Shown here: positions 34,576 through 43,585 of the stretch, piece by piece | Layout: every line of letters starts with the position of its first letter | Numbering within the stretch: the first letter of the stretch is position 1 | NCBI RefSeq assembly: GCF_001652265.1 | Contig: NZ_LWBS01000120.1 | Coordinates: 21,431-85,430, forward strand | Length of the DNA stretch: 64,000 nucleotides | Origin: Rhizobium leguminosarum | GTDB lineage: Bacteria; Pseudomonadota; Alphaproteobacteria; Rhizobiales; Rhizobiaceae | Direction of reading: 5' to 3' | Notes under the pieces: generated by a model | Database searches by the model: none | What the model was told of the DNA's origin: nothing | Seen by the model: only the letters and a program-made list of their open reading frames with translations | Translations under genes and position numbers: made by a program

Positions 34576-35745
34576 CTAGAAATCGATCGCTGCATAGAAC
34601 ATTGCAAAAAGCCCGTCCATCAGGATGACGACAAAAATCGCCTTCACCACCGCGGCCGTCACGTGCTGGCCGAGGGATTCCGCGCTGCCACCGACCTTCA
34701 GCCCCTCGACGGCGGCGACGATGCCGATGACCAGCGCCATGAACGGCGCCTTGATCATGCCAGACAGCACCGTTGACAGTGTCACCGCCTCGTGCAGGCG
34801 CGACAGGAAGTTGGCGAAGGTGATGCCGGAATAGCCCCAGGCGACGGCGGCAGCACCGCCCAGCGAAGCGAAATTTGCCAGCACCGTCAGAAGCGGCAGT
34901 GCAATGGTCAGCGCCACCAGCCGCGGGAAGATCAGTACGCCGATCGGGTTCAGGCCCATCACTTTCAGCGCGTCGATCTCCTCGCGCATCTTCATCGAGC
35001 CGATTTCGGCGGTGATCGCGCTGCCCGAGCGGCCGGCGATCATGATCGAGGTCAGAAGCACGCCGATTTCGCGCAGTTGCAGGATGCCGACGAGATCGAC
35101 GACAAAAACCTCAGCGCCGAAGTAGCGCAGCTGAAAGGCGCCCTGCTGGGCAATGATCGCCCCGATCAGAAACGACATCAAAAGAATGATCGGGACGGCG
35201 CGAACGCCCATATGGTCGATCTGGTTGACGATCGAGGCCGGTGAAACGCCGCTGCCGCGGCCGAACTTCATCTGCGCGCCGCGCACCGCCGAGCCGAGGA
35301 TATACATGGCGGCAGCGAAATTGTCCCAGACCTCATAGGTCATTTTGCCGATCGGCGCGAAGATGCGCGCAATAAGCGAGACTTTCTCCGTCTGTTCCGG
35401 CTCGGGCTTGGCCGGCTCCTCGGAAAACATCTCCAGCATTTCGTCGATATGCGGATTGGTGCCTTCGAAGCGAACCACCCGCCCGCCCGCCTCTTCTTGT
35501 TTCTTCAGCCGGCACAGCAGCCAGATGCCGGCGGTGTCGATATCCGAAACGTCCGAGAGGTCTACGGTCAGGTCACCGGTTTTTTTCTGCAGCAGCTTTT
35601 CGAAATCGCGCAGCACCAGATGGATGTAAGCGCTGCGCCAATTTCCTTGAAGACGCACACGCTGTCCCGAGCCATCAGCCTGGTCGTCCACATCAAGGGA
35701 GGCGGCGTTGCGATTCTCGGCGTTCAAGATACTTGTGTCTTTCAA
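34576..35745 (-). CDS. mlaE: MlaE-family permease with N-terminal STAS domain
   Basis: The 389 residues combine a STAS-like domain at about 25-105 (GDLTVDLSDVSDIDTAGIWLL) with an MlaE permease of five to six membrane helices. The permease includes LREIGVLLTSIMIAGRSGSAITAEIGSMKM, the hallmark of the family. In E. coli the STAS partner MlaB is a separate protein; here it is fused to the permease. TTG at 35745 is the best available start, with a weak ribosome-binding site. First gene of the operon. Confidence 0.93.
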   Translation of the reverse strand: MKDTSILNAENRNAASLDVDDQADGSGQRVRLQGNWRSAYIHLVLRDFEKLLQKKTGDLTVDLSDVSDIDTAGIWLLCRLKKQEEAGGRVVRFEGTNPHIDEMLEMFSEEPAKPEPEQTEKVSLIARIFAPIGKMTYEVWDNFAAAMYILGSAVRGAQMKFGRGSGVSPASIVNQIDHMGVRAVPIILLMSFLIGAIIAQQGAFQLRYFGAEVFVVDLVGILQLREIGVLLTSIMIAGRSGSAITAEIGSMKMREEIDALKVMGLNPIGVLIFPRLVALTIALPLLTVLANFASLGGAAAVAWGYSGITFANFLSRLHEAVTLSTVLSGMIKAPFMALVIGIVAAVEGLKVGGSAESLGQHVTAAVVKAIFVVILMDGLFAMFYAAIDF

Positions 35746-35847
35746 GGCTTATAGCGACATTGCCGAATCGCGAAGCAGATCGTTCGTCGCCCGGCGCGTC
35801 AATATACAGAAGCACCGTGCAATTTCCATGCTCGTAGGAGAGCAATA

Positions 35848-36831
35848 ATGCCGCGCACCCTCGATATCCAGATGAATTCCTTTCCGATTGCCGGGACCTT
35901 CACCATCTCGCGCGGGGCAAAGACCGAAGCCGAGGTCATCACCTGCACGCTTGTCGAAGCGGGTGCGCAGGGGCGCGGCGAATGCGTGCCTTACCGCCGC
36001 TACGGCGAGACCATGCAGAGCGTTTTCGCCCAGATCGAAGCGGCGCGACCGCTGATCGAGGCCGGCATTTCCCGCCATGACCTACTGTCGGCCATGCCGC
36101 CAGGTGCGGCCCGCAACGCCGTCGACTGCGCCCTCTGGGACCTCGAGGCGAAGCAGACCGGAGACAGCGTCGCCGCCCGCCTTGGCCTTTCCGATCTGAA
36201 GCCGCTCACCACCGCCTACACCATCTCGCTCGGTGAGACGGAGGTGATGGCCGCCCAGGCGCGCGAGCATGCCGGCCGCGCCCTGCTGAAGGTCAAGGTC
36301 GGCACCGGCGACGATGAAAGCCGCATCCGCGCCGTCCGCGCCGCCGCACCCGATGCCGCCATCATCCTCGACGCCAATGAGGGCTGGCCGGAGGCCGTGT
36401 TGGAGCGTCATCTCCATATCGCCGCGGAAGCAGGCATCACCCTCGTCGAGCAGCCGCTGCCGGCTGGCCGCGATGGGCTGCTCGCCGAAATCCGCCGCCC
36501 GCTTCTCGTCTGCGCCGACGAGAGCGTCCACCACACCGGCGATCTCGCAAGCCTTGCCGACCGCTACGACGCGATCAACATCAAGCTCGACAAGACGGGC
36601 GGCCTGACGGAGGCGCTGTCGATGAAGGCTGAAGCCGAACGGCTTGGATTCAGCATCATGATCGGCTGCATGGTCGGCACCTCGCTTGCCATGGCGCCCG
36701 CCGTTCTGCTCGCCCAGAATGCCGATTTCGTCGATCTCGACGGTCCGCTGCTGCTTGCCCGCGACCGCGAACCCGGCCTGCGTTACGCCGCTTCCCTGGT
36801 CTTTCCACCCGAAAGCACCCTCTGGGGCTGA
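35848..36831 (+). CDS. L-Ala-D/L-Glu (dipeptide) epimerase
   Basis: This enolase-superfamily enzyme (327 residues) inverts the Glu centre of L-Ala-D-Glu from recycled murein so it can be hydrolysed. Family motifs are KVKVGTGDD with the catalytic Lys near 151, the metal ligands DANEGW, VEQPLPAG and CADESVH, and INIKLDKTGG with the second catalytic Lys. It is close to YcjG/YkfB. AGGAGAG precedes the ATG. Its last 49 bases overlap the converging MFS gene. Confidence 0.92.
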   Translation: MPRTLDIQMNSFPIAGTFTISRGAKTEAEVITCTLVEAGAQGRGECVPYRRYGETMQSVFAQIEAARPLIEAGISRHDLLSAMPPGAARNAVDCALWDLEAKQTGDSVAARLGLSDLKPLTTAYTISLGETEVMAAQAREHAGRALLKVKVGTGDDESRIRAVRAAAPDAAIILDANEGWPEAVLERHLHIAAEAGITLVEQPLPAGRDGLLAEIRRPLLVCADESVHHTGDLASLADRYDAINIKLDKTGGLTEALSMKAEAERLGFSIMIGCMVGTSLAMAPAVLLAQNADFVDLDGPLLLARDREPGLRYAASLVFPPESTLWG

Positions 36832-38003
36832 AGATAATAGGCTGAGATGACGAGGCCGAGTCCGGAGAACGCGACCACGGCCATGACGTAATAGCTGACG
36901 ACGCCAAGCCAGGAATAGAGATAACCCGACGCCAGGGTCATCAGCGCCATCGCCATGCCGACATAAAAGAAATAGGCGCCTTGCGCCGAGGATTCCTGCG
37001 TCTCCTGCACCGTCGCCATGATCCGCCGCTGCACACCGGTATGCACGAAGGCGTAGGTGAAGCCGTGGAAACATTGCAGCAGGAAGAAACCGGCAAAGCT
37101 GGTATTCATCGGAAACAGGATCCAGCGGCAGACGCTGACGGCGCAGCCGAAGCGGATCAGCGTCCAGGCGTCGAAGCGACGGTTGAGACGCTTCGACAGG
37201 AAGAACACCGTCACTTCCGAAGCGACGCCGGCGCTCCAGAGCAGCCCGACCTCAGTGCCGGAGAAGCCGAGTTGATGCCAGTAGATCGAGGAAAAGGCGT
37301 TCAGCACCGCATGGCTCGACTGCTGGATGGCGACGCCGATCAGAAGCAGAAGAAGATGCGGCTCGCGCAGGCCGCTGCCAGTAGCGGCCGGAATATTGAT
37401 CGGCTGGCCGCGCCGCCGTGTCGGCCCGATGCGCGGACAGAAGATCGCCATGACAACGGTCATGATAAAGCCGAATACCATGACCGGCAGTACCATCTCT
37501 CCGCCCCACCGACTGATCAACTGGCCGCCGGCCAGCGTCGAAACGATGAAGGCGATCGAGCCCCACACGCGCATCGAGCCGTAATCAAGCCCCCAGCGGC
37601 GCACACCCGAGATGACGATCGATTCGACGACGGGCACATAGGGCGCGAAGGTGGCGCCCTGCAGCGCATAGACGATCGTTACGGGCCAGAAGGTCGTCGT
37701 CCAGAAGAGCGTGATCGCCGTCAGCAGCGACAGGCCGCCCGACCAGAGCAGCACGTCGGCGCGCTCCTTCAAGCGGTCGGCGATCATTGCGACGACAGGC
37801 GCCACCAGCACGCGAACCACCATGGGTATCGCAAGGATGATGCCGATCTCGTGGTCGCTGAAGCTGTGGGTTGCGAGCCAGACGGGAAAGAACGGCAGAA
37901 CGATGCCGTTGACGAGCAGCGGCGCACAATAGGAAAGCGCGCTGAGCAGCCGGAAGCGCGGCGGCGCTCCCTCACCCGTCGGGGAATTTTGAGCGGGAAT
38001 CAT
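36783..38003 (-). CDS. MFS transporter (HcaT/LacY-like subgroup)
   Basis: The 406 residues predict 12 membrane helices. The loop between helices 2 and 3 reads VVAMIADRLKERADVL, a loose form of the MFS A-motif. The subgroup (MFS_1-like) includes 3-phenylpropionate and nucleoside carriers. The substrate is not assignable. The gene converges on the dipeptide epimerase and their coding ends overlap by 49 bases; a link to murein peptide recycling is only a guess. Confidence 0.88.
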   Translation of the reverse strand: MIPAQNSPTGEGAPPRFRLLSALSYCAPLLVNGIVLPFFPVWLATHSFSDHEIGIILAIPMVVRVLVAPVVAMIADRLKERADVLLWSGGLSLLTAITLFWTTTFWPVTIVYALQGATFAPYVPVVESIVISGVRRWGLDYGSMRVWGSIAFIVSTLAGGQLISRWGGEMVLPVMVFGFIMTVVMAIFCPRIGPTRRRGQPINIPAATGSGLREPHLLLLLIGVAIQQSSHAVLNAFSSIYWHQLGFSGTEVGLLWSAGVASEVTVFFLSKRLNRRFDAWTLIRFGCAVSVCRWILFPMNTSFAGFFLLQCFHGFTYAFVHTGVQRRIMATVQETQESSAQGAYFFYVGMAMALMTLASGYLYSWLGVVSYYVMAVVAFSGLGLVISAYYLQPQRVLSGGKTREAA

Positions 38004-38156
38004 AGGTGGACCTGCAGGAAACTGGACGCTGTCCTAACACACCACCCTGGAGGCGACTATTGCGAGAAATAGCCGTTCTGAAACGTTTTAGAAAATAAAC
38101 AGGGCCTGTCGCCAAACGGTAACGGCCAAATACCTACTGTATTATTTTAAGTGTTT

Positions 38157-38200
38157 ACGGCGTCCTTTATGCGTCTGAAAAGACGCGCGGCGCTGTAAAG
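38157..38200 (+). repeat. Copy 1 of the AGCGTCC-type dispersed palindrome
   Basis: TTTACGGCGTCCTTTATGCG is followed by a TCTGAAAAGA hairpin loop and ACGCGCGGCGCTGTAAA. The outer ends (TTTAC..GCG and CGC.TGTAAA) and the inner GCGTCT/AGACGC pair. Related copies are at 54609-54652 and 60591-60632. Confidence 0.7.
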
Positions 38201-38228
38201 CGCAGGCGCGGATACGCCGCCGCCAGAA

Positions 38229-39041
38229 TCAAGCGGCCTGCGGGGCCAGTTCGCCCTCATCATGCATTTCGATGGCGGCAAGCGCCGTCACGCTACTGGC
38301 AAGCGCCCGCCAGGTTATCAGTTCGAACGTGCCATCCTCGTGCTCGGCGACCGCCGTGCAGCTTTCCACCCAATCGCCGGTATTGATGTAGCGGATGCCG
38401 TCCATGTCCTGGATGATGGCATGGTGGATATGTCCGCAGATCACCCCGTCGGCGCCGTTTTTGCGGGCTTCCTCGGCTACGACGCGCTCGAATTCACCGA
38501 TGAAATTGACGGCATGTTTGACCTGCAGCTTCGCCCAGGCCGAGAACGACCAATAGGGCATGCCGAGCCGGCGGCGCACCGCCGCCAGGATGATGTTGAT
38601 GCGGATCGCCGTGTCATAGGCCCAGTCGCCGAGATAGGCCAGCAGTCGGGCGTTGCGGACCACGATGTCGAACTCGTCGCCGTGCAGGATCAGATATTTC
38701 TTGCCATCGGCGCCGTCATGCATCATGCGCTCGACGACTTCGATGCCGCCGAAATGCATGCCCGGGAAGGCGCGCAGGAATTCGTCGTGATTGCCGGGAA
38801 TATAGACGACGCGGGTGCCCTTGCGCGCCTTGCGCAGCAGCTTCTGGACAACGTCGTTGCAAACCTGCGGCCAGTACCAGCTGCGCTTCAGGCGCCAGCC
38901 GTCGACGATGTCGCCGACGAGCACGATCGTATCGGCCTCGTGGTGGCGCAGGAAATCCAGCAGGAAGTCGGCCTTCGCGGCCTTCGAGCCGAGATGGACA
39001 TCGGAAATGAAGAGCGTGCGGAAATGTCTGGGTTCCATCAT
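38229..39041 (-). CDS. UDP-2,3-diacylglucosamine diphosphatase-like metallophosphoesterase
   Basis: The calcineurin-like phosphoesterase motifs are all present: DVHLGS, GDIVDGW, PGNHDE, HGDEFD and GHIHH, giving a two-metal active site. The length (270 residues) and WYWPQVCNDV stretch fit the LpxH-like group that removes UMP in lipid A synthesis in bacteria lacking standard LpxH. This assignment is by similarity only. ATG 39041 is chosen (GAAAGA upstream); ATG 39071 adds ten residues. Confidence 0.88.
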   Translation of the reverse strand: MMEPRHFRTLFISDVHLGSKAAKADFLLDFLRHHEADTIVLVGDIVDGWRLKRSWYWPQVCNDVVQKLLRKARKGTRVVYIPGNHDEFLRAFPGMHFGGIEVVERMMHDGADGKKYLILHGDEFDIVVRNARLLAYLGDWAYDTAIRINIILAAVRRRLGMPYWSFSAWAKLQVKHAVNFIGEFERVVAEEARKNGADGVICGHIHHAIIQDMDGIRYINTGDWVESCTAVAEHEDGTFELITWRALASSVTALAAIEMHDEGELAPQAA

Positions 39042-39153
39042 GTCTTTCACGAGCTGCCGCTCATGTCCCATCTTTCATCTAGCCTTCCAAAACCAGACTC
39101 GTGTTTCAGGAAGATGACAAGCTGGGGAAAAGCCCTGCAAACCTGTCCATTCC

Positions 39154-39222
39154 GCGCGGGCACTATGCCCGTCGCCGCGCGGACAGCATGCCCATCGCCG
39201 CGCGGGCAGCACGCCCGTCACT
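39154..39222. repeat. Three 23-bp tandem hairpin repeats
   Basis: Units at 39154-39176, 39177-39199 and 39200-39222 share GCGCGGGCA..ATGCCCGTCGCC with a few differences. Units 1 and 3 contain their own small stem (CGGGC/GCCCG), so the RNA would form adjacent hairpins; unit 2 is degenerate. They lie in the divergent space between the phosphoesterase and histidine phosphatase genes. Confidence 0.85.
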
Positions 39223-39304
39223 GCCAAGCCACTGACGAGGTTGCCCTGTGCATTCAGGGCGTTCATGATGACGGCGATTCATGTCCGACAATGCGGGATG
39301 GCTG

Positions 39305-40054
39305 ATGCGTCTCTTTCTCGTTCGCCACGGCGAATCCCTCGGCAACATCAACGAACGGGCCTACCGCCAATTCGGCGATCACAATGTGCCGCTGACGCAG
39401 TGGGGCCATCTGCAGGCTCTCGAAGCCGGCGGCGTGATCGCCTCCTATCTGCAAGCACTGCCGAGCACAGCTTTCGGCAAGCTGGATATCTGGTATTCGC
39501 CCTTTCTGAGGACGCTGCAGAGCAAGGATGCGCTGCTCGAAGCCCTGCCGGAAAGTTTCATCGGCGATATCAGGGAAGATTATCTGCTGCGCGAGCAGGA
39601 TTTCGGTCTCTTCACCGAAATCTACGACCACGCCGAACAGAAGCAGAAGTTTCCCGAGGAGTTCGAAAAATGGGCGAGGCTGCGTAGCAACAGCGGCAAG
39701 TTCTACGCACGGCCGCCGGATGGCGAGAGCCGGGCGGATGTGGCCCAGCGGGTGCGCCTGTTCCTCCAGACCGTCATGCACGATGCCGAAAATAGCGACC
39801 ACAACGTGGTGATCGTCGGCCATGGCGTCACCAACCGGGCGGTCGAAATGAATTTCCTGCACCGCCCCGTCGAGTGGTTCGAGCGCTCCGACAATCCTGG
39901 AAACGCCGATATCACGCTGATCGAGGGGACGCGCTCGCAAGGATACGAGTCGATCCTGCTGCATCAGGCCGCCGACCGGCAGCCGGGACAGGAAGGCGAA
40001 CTGCGCGATGCCTATGGCGCTGACGTGACGATCACGCCGAAGCCCGGCGGATAG
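39305..40054 (+). CDS. Histidine phosphatase family protein
   Basis: The 249-residue protein has the phosphoglycerate-mutase-like catalytic motif FLVRHGESLGN at residues 4-14, the second basic pair in WYSPFLRTLQSK, and the catalytic histidine in VIVGHGVTNRA. It acts on an unknown phosphorylated substrate. ATG 39305 has GGGATGG upstream and starts just before the motif, as is usual. ATG 39281 is an alternative adding eight residues. Confidence 0.88.
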   Translation: MRLFLVRHGESLGNINERAYRQFGDHNVPLTQWGHLQALEAGGVIASYLQALPSTAFGKLDIWYSPFLRTLQSKDALLEALPESFIGDIREDYLLREQDFGLFTEIYDHAEQKQKFPEEFEKWARLRSNSGKFYARPPDGESRADVAQRVRLFLQTVMHDAENSDHNVVIVGHGVTNRAVEMNFLHRPVEWFERSDNPGNADITLIEGTRSQGYESILLHQAADRQPGQEGELRDAYGADVTITPKPGG

Positions 40055-40186
40055 CGACGCCGGACCGAAACGGTCGGCATGTTACCGGCCAAGGACATCA
40101 TGCTACGAGCGCCAGAACATCGTGCCGCCGCGTGTTAAGCGAACGCGCGGTGGCATGATGCAATGCCTTGTTTTCACGCCATCCCG

Positions 40187-41635
40187 TCAGGCAGCGCGCA
40201 CGGCCGCCACGGGTTTGACGTTCTGGTTCATGCGGAACAGGTTGTTCGGATCGTAGCGCAGCTTGATTTCGGCAAGGCGGTGGTAGTTGGTCCCGTATGC
40301 CATTTCGACCCGATCGGTTTCGTCTTCCGGCATGAAGTTGATATAGGCGGTTCCCACAGCATGCGGATTGGTTGCCTCGAAAAGCTCCCGCGCCCAACCG
40401 ATACAGCTTCCATCCATCCCGGTCTCCCGCCAGCGCGCATGCACATTCATGACGAAATGCGAACTGCGCTGCGGAAATGCGGTGGCCTCGGTGGGCACGC
40501 GGCCGGCAGCGCCGCCGACATGGCCGATGAAGATCTCGCATTCCGGGCCGGGCAGCTTGCGCACGGCACCGAGCAGGACGTCGATCGCCGGATCCGAAAG
40601 CGAGGCGAAATCCTGGCTCTTCCAGTAATTGCGCGCACCTGGCGCGAGCAGCGGGTCGAACGCCTGCTGCCAACCGGTGAGCGGCACCGGGCCGACGACG
40701 TCGGCAATCGGATTTCCGATCGCGCGCAATCTGGCCGTCGCCTTTTCGCCGGCCGCGATATCTCCGCAATAGCACATGGCGAGCACGACTATTTCCTTGC
40801 CGTGCCATTCCGCAGGAAGGAACGGCAGCGGCGGCGCCTGGCGCATCACCACCCAGCAGGTCAGCTCATCGGGTGCCGCCTCAAGCGCCTGCCGGTACTC
40901 CTTGAGCACCATTTCCGCATCGGCGAAGGGATGCACGACGAGCCCAGCGAGAACCTCCGTGTTGAGGGGGTTGAGCTTGAACTCGAACGAGGTCACGACG
41001 CCGAAATTGCCGCCGCCGCCGCGTAGCGCCCAGAAGAGGTCGGGTTTTTCCGTCTCGCTCGCCTTGACCAATTCGCCGTCGGCCGTCACGACATCAACCG
41101 AAAGCAGATTGTCGATGGTCAGCCCGAATTTGCGGGTCAGCCAGCCGAAGCCGCCGCCGAGCGTCAGGCCGGCGATGCCGGTGGTGGAATTGATGCCGGT
41201 CGGCAGAGCCAGCCCGAAGGCCAGCGTTTCCTGGTCGACGTCGGCAAGCGTTGCGCCCGGCTCGATCCTGGCGCGCCGCATTTGCAGATCGACCCGCACC
41301 GATTTCATCGCCGACAGGTCGATGACGACACCGCCCTCGCAGACCGCATTGCCGGCAATGCCGTGGCCGCCACCACGCACCGAAAGGAGCAGATTATTGT
41401 CGCGTGCAAACCGCACCGCCCGCACGACATCGGCAGCACCGGCGCAGCGCGCGATAAGCCCGGGCCTGCGGTCGATCATCGCATTCCAGATCGTCCGCGC
41501 CTCGTTGTAATCCATGTCTTTGCTGGTCAGGAGACTGCCGCGAAATCCGGCGGCAAAAGCGTCGATGGCCACGTCATTGACCATCGTCTGCCCCTTTTGC
41601 AGGGTCGTCAGGTTCAAATTGTCCATGGTTTCCTC
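40187..41635 (-). CDS. FAD-binding oxidoreductase, berberine-bridge-enzyme type
   Basis: The 482-residue flavoprotein has a PCMH-type FAD domain with VRGGGHGIAGNAVCEGG, where the His is the likely covalent FAD attachment site, and GLTLGGGFGWLTRKFGLT. The C-terminal BBE segment (YGTNYHRLAEIKLRYDPNNLF) is complete. Such enzymes oxidise sugars, alkaloids or phenolics, with the substrate unknown here. ATG 41635 has GGAGG upstream. The frame is open to 41956 but the extra part is not protein-like. No partner gene is adjacent. Confidence 0.92.
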   Translation of the reverse strand, partial: EETMDNLNLTTLQKGQTMVNDVAIDAFAAGFRGSLLTSKDMDYNEARTIWNAMIDRRPGLIARCAGAADVVRAVRFARDNNLLLSVRGGGHGIAGNAVCEGGVVIDLSAMKSVRVDLQMRRARIEPGATLADVDQETLAFGLALPTGINSTTGIAGLTLGGGFGWLTRKFGLTIDNLLSVDVVTADGELVKASETEKPDLFWALRGGGGNFGVVTSFEFKLNPLNTEVLAGLVVHPFADAEMVLKEYRQALEAAPDELTCWVVMRQAPPLPFLPAEWHGKEIVVLAMCYCGDIAAGEKATARLRAIGNPIADVVGPVPLTGWQQAFDPLLAPGARNYWKSQDFASLSDPAIDVLLGAVRKLPGPECEIFIGHVGGAAGRVPTEATAFPQRSSHFVMNVHARWRETGMDGSCIGWARELFEATNPHAVGTAYINFMPEDETDRVEMAYGTNYHRLAEIKLRYDPNNLFRMNQNVKPVAAVRAA

Positions 41636-41819
41636 CATGCGACCGGCGCCCCGCACCGTCGCGGCCGGCATTTTGCGCTTGCTGCGGTCCTCAAACAAGT
41701 TTCGAAAAGGATTAGCCCTCGGCGGCAGCAAGGAAAGGAAGCGACTTCCTATTGAATTTTCATGGAAAATCGATGCCTGCGGCGGCAATCCCGCACGCGG
41801 CGGAACAGTCCCTAGTTGT

Positions 41820-42707
41820 TTAGTCCCGCAGCCCCCGAGCAATGGCATCAATGATCGCGCCAATCCTGCCGGGCACGAACCGGCGTGACGGATGGATGGC
41901 GTGGATCGGCAGCACCAGTTTCCGCCAGCCGGCAAGAACCTCCACAAGCCGGCCATCCGTTATGTCTTCCGCCACGAGATCCACCGGGACGTAGATGATG
42001 CCTGCCCCGGCAAGCGCCGCCGTCCGCAGCGCCTCTCCATTGTCGATCTCGATGTTGCCGCGAACCCCGACCGTGAAACTCTCCCCGCCCTTTGTCACGA
42101 ACGGCCATTCGTCGCGGGGAACGAGATTGAGGTTGAGGATGCAGCGGCCGAGGCGAAGATCCTCGGGCCTCTCCGGCACGGCAAATCTACCGAGATAGGT
42201 TGGAGAGGCGCAGCAGACGAAATGATAGCTGCCGACGCGCCGCGCGATAAGCGACGAGGGCTTCAATTCGCCGATGCGGATCGCCAGATCATACCCTTCG
42301 GCCACCAAGTCGACATTGCGATCGCTGAGATTGAGCTCGACCGAAAGTGCTGGATGCCGCTCCGCGAGTTCGGCCATCACAGGCGCAAGCCGCTCGATTC
42401 CCAATGTCGTCGGAGCGCTTAGACGCAGGCGTCCCGACATGGCCTCGGCGTCGGGGCGAGAGATCTCGTTGAGTTCCTCCAGCTCATCGATGATTCTGTT
42501 TGCCTTGACCAGGAAGCGGGACCCAACCTCGGTCAGCCGCTGCGTACGCGTCGTGCGTTCGATCAGCTTGACCCCATACTCCTGCTCCAGCGCCTGAATA
42601 CGCCTGCCGACCATGGCAGGCGAAATGCCGAGCCGTTTCGCCGCGCCGGCAAAGCTTCCCGCTGTCGCCGCGGCAATGAGGGTCTGCAAGTTCAAGAGAT
42701 CGGGCAT
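41820..42707 (-). CDS. LysR-family transcriptional regulator
   Basis: The 295 residues have an N-terminal winged HTH (LQTLIAAATAGSFAGAAKRLGISPAMVGRRIQ region) and a substrate-binding domain with typical LysR layout. It is transcribed away from the NAD(P)-binding reductase gene at 42811, the classic arrangement for a regulator of its divergent neighbour. The inducer is unknown. The 41636-41819 gap before its stop shows no gene. Confidence 0.92.
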   Translation of the reverse strand: MPDLLNLQTLIAAATAGSFAGAAKRLGISPAMVGRRIQALEQEYGVKLIERTTRTQRLTEVGSRFLVKANRIIDELEELNEISRPDAEAMSGRLRLSAPTTLGIERLAPVMAELAERHPALSVELNLSDRNVDLVAEGYDLAIRIGELKPSSLIARRVGSYHFVCCASPTYLGRFAVPERPEDLRLGRCILNLNLVPRDEWPFVTKGGESFTVGVRGNIEIDNGEALRTAALAGAGIIYVPVDLVAEDITDGRLVEVLAGWRKLVLPIHAIHPSRRFVPGRIGAIIDAIARGLRD

Positions 42708-42717
42708 TCGATACTTT

Positions 42718-42755
42718 TATGCAATTCTATTATCGGAATCAATGCAATTAACGAC
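42718..42755. promoter_or_regulatory. Possible LysR operator in the divergent space
   Basis: Two ATGCAATT direct repeats (about 42719 and 42740) flank ATTC-N8-GAAT, a short palindrome of the T-N11-A kind that LysR regulators bind. It is within about 15 bases of the regulator's start and 60 bases of the reductase gene, well placed to control both. Confidence 0.4.
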
Positions 42756-42810
42756 GGAATATTTCGGATGTATCCCTGTGACCATCGCATCGCAAACAGG
42801 AGACAGAACG

Positions 42811-43431
42811 ATGAAGACTGCAATTATCGGCATCGGAAACATGGGCAAGGGCCTGGCCACCCGCCTTGCCGGGAAGACGGACCTGATCGTCGCGGGACGC
42901 AACGATCAGGCCGCGCGCAGCCTTGCCGAAAGCCTCGGCGTTGAAAGCGCCACTATTGCGGAGGCGATCGCCACCGCGGGCATCCTCATCCTCGCCGTTC
43001 CCTATGCCAGCGCCCTCGATATCGCCACCTCGCCGTCACTCTCAGGCAAGATCGTCGTCGACATCAGCAATCCCTTGAAGCCTGATTTCTCCGGTCTGCT
43101 CTTCGGCCACGAGACCTCCGCCGCCGACAAAATCCAGAATGCCGCGACCGGCGCCAAGGTGGTCAAAGCTTTCAACACCATCTTCGCCGAACTCTTCAAC
43201 GCGTCCCGCGATGCCACGGCCAAGGTGCCGGTATTTGTCGCCGGGAATGACGAAGACGCGGTGGAAAAGGTTTCCAGACTGGTCGTGGACGCAGGATTTG
43301 CCGCCGAAAAGACGGGCGGCCTCGACGCTGCCAAGCTCCTGGAACCGCTGGGCATGCTCAATATCCGCCTCGGCTACGGCCTTGGCCGTGGAACCGCCAT
43401 CGCCCCGGCCTGGATCAACATCGCCGCCTGA
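42811..43431 (+). CDS. NAD(P)-binding reductase, F420-dependent NADP reductase-like
   Basis: The 206 residues start with a Rossmann dinucleotide motif (IIGIGNMGKGLATRLAG) and continue with VAGRNDQAARSLA, LAVPYASALDI and DISNPLKPDF, as in the NADP oxidoreductase coenzyme F420-dependent family. Bacteria of this type do not make F420, so the hydride donor or acceptor is probably another cofactor. ACAGGAGAC precedes the ATG. It is probably controlled by the divergent LysR protein. Confidence 0.88.
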   Translation: MKTAIIGIGNMGKGLATRLAGKTDLIVAGRNDQAARSLAESLGVESATIAEAIATAGILILAVPYASALDIATSPSLSGKIVVDISNPLKPDFSGLLFGHETSAADKIQNAATGAKVVKAFNTIFAELFNASRDATAKVPVFVAGNDEDAVEKVSRLVVDAGFAAEKTGGLDAAKLLEPLGMLNIRLGYGLGRGTAIAPAWINIAA

Positions 43432-43455
43432 GGTCTCTCATCGATCAGCAGACCG

Positions 43456-43488
43456 ACATCCCGTCCGTGAGGGCGGGATGTTTTTATT
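43456..43488 (+). terminator. Rho-independent terminator
   Basis: ACATCCCG (43456-43463) pairs with CGGGATGT (43474-43481), followed by TTTTATT. It closes the reductase transcript before the malic enzyme gene. Confidence 0.8.
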
Positions 43489-43585
43489 GCCCGGACAAAA
43501 ACTCGCCAACTCCGCCATTTCCATACTGTCGCGCGTATCCGATTGATGTATGGAGGGAGCTCAAAAGACGTGCACGGAGGCGGCG

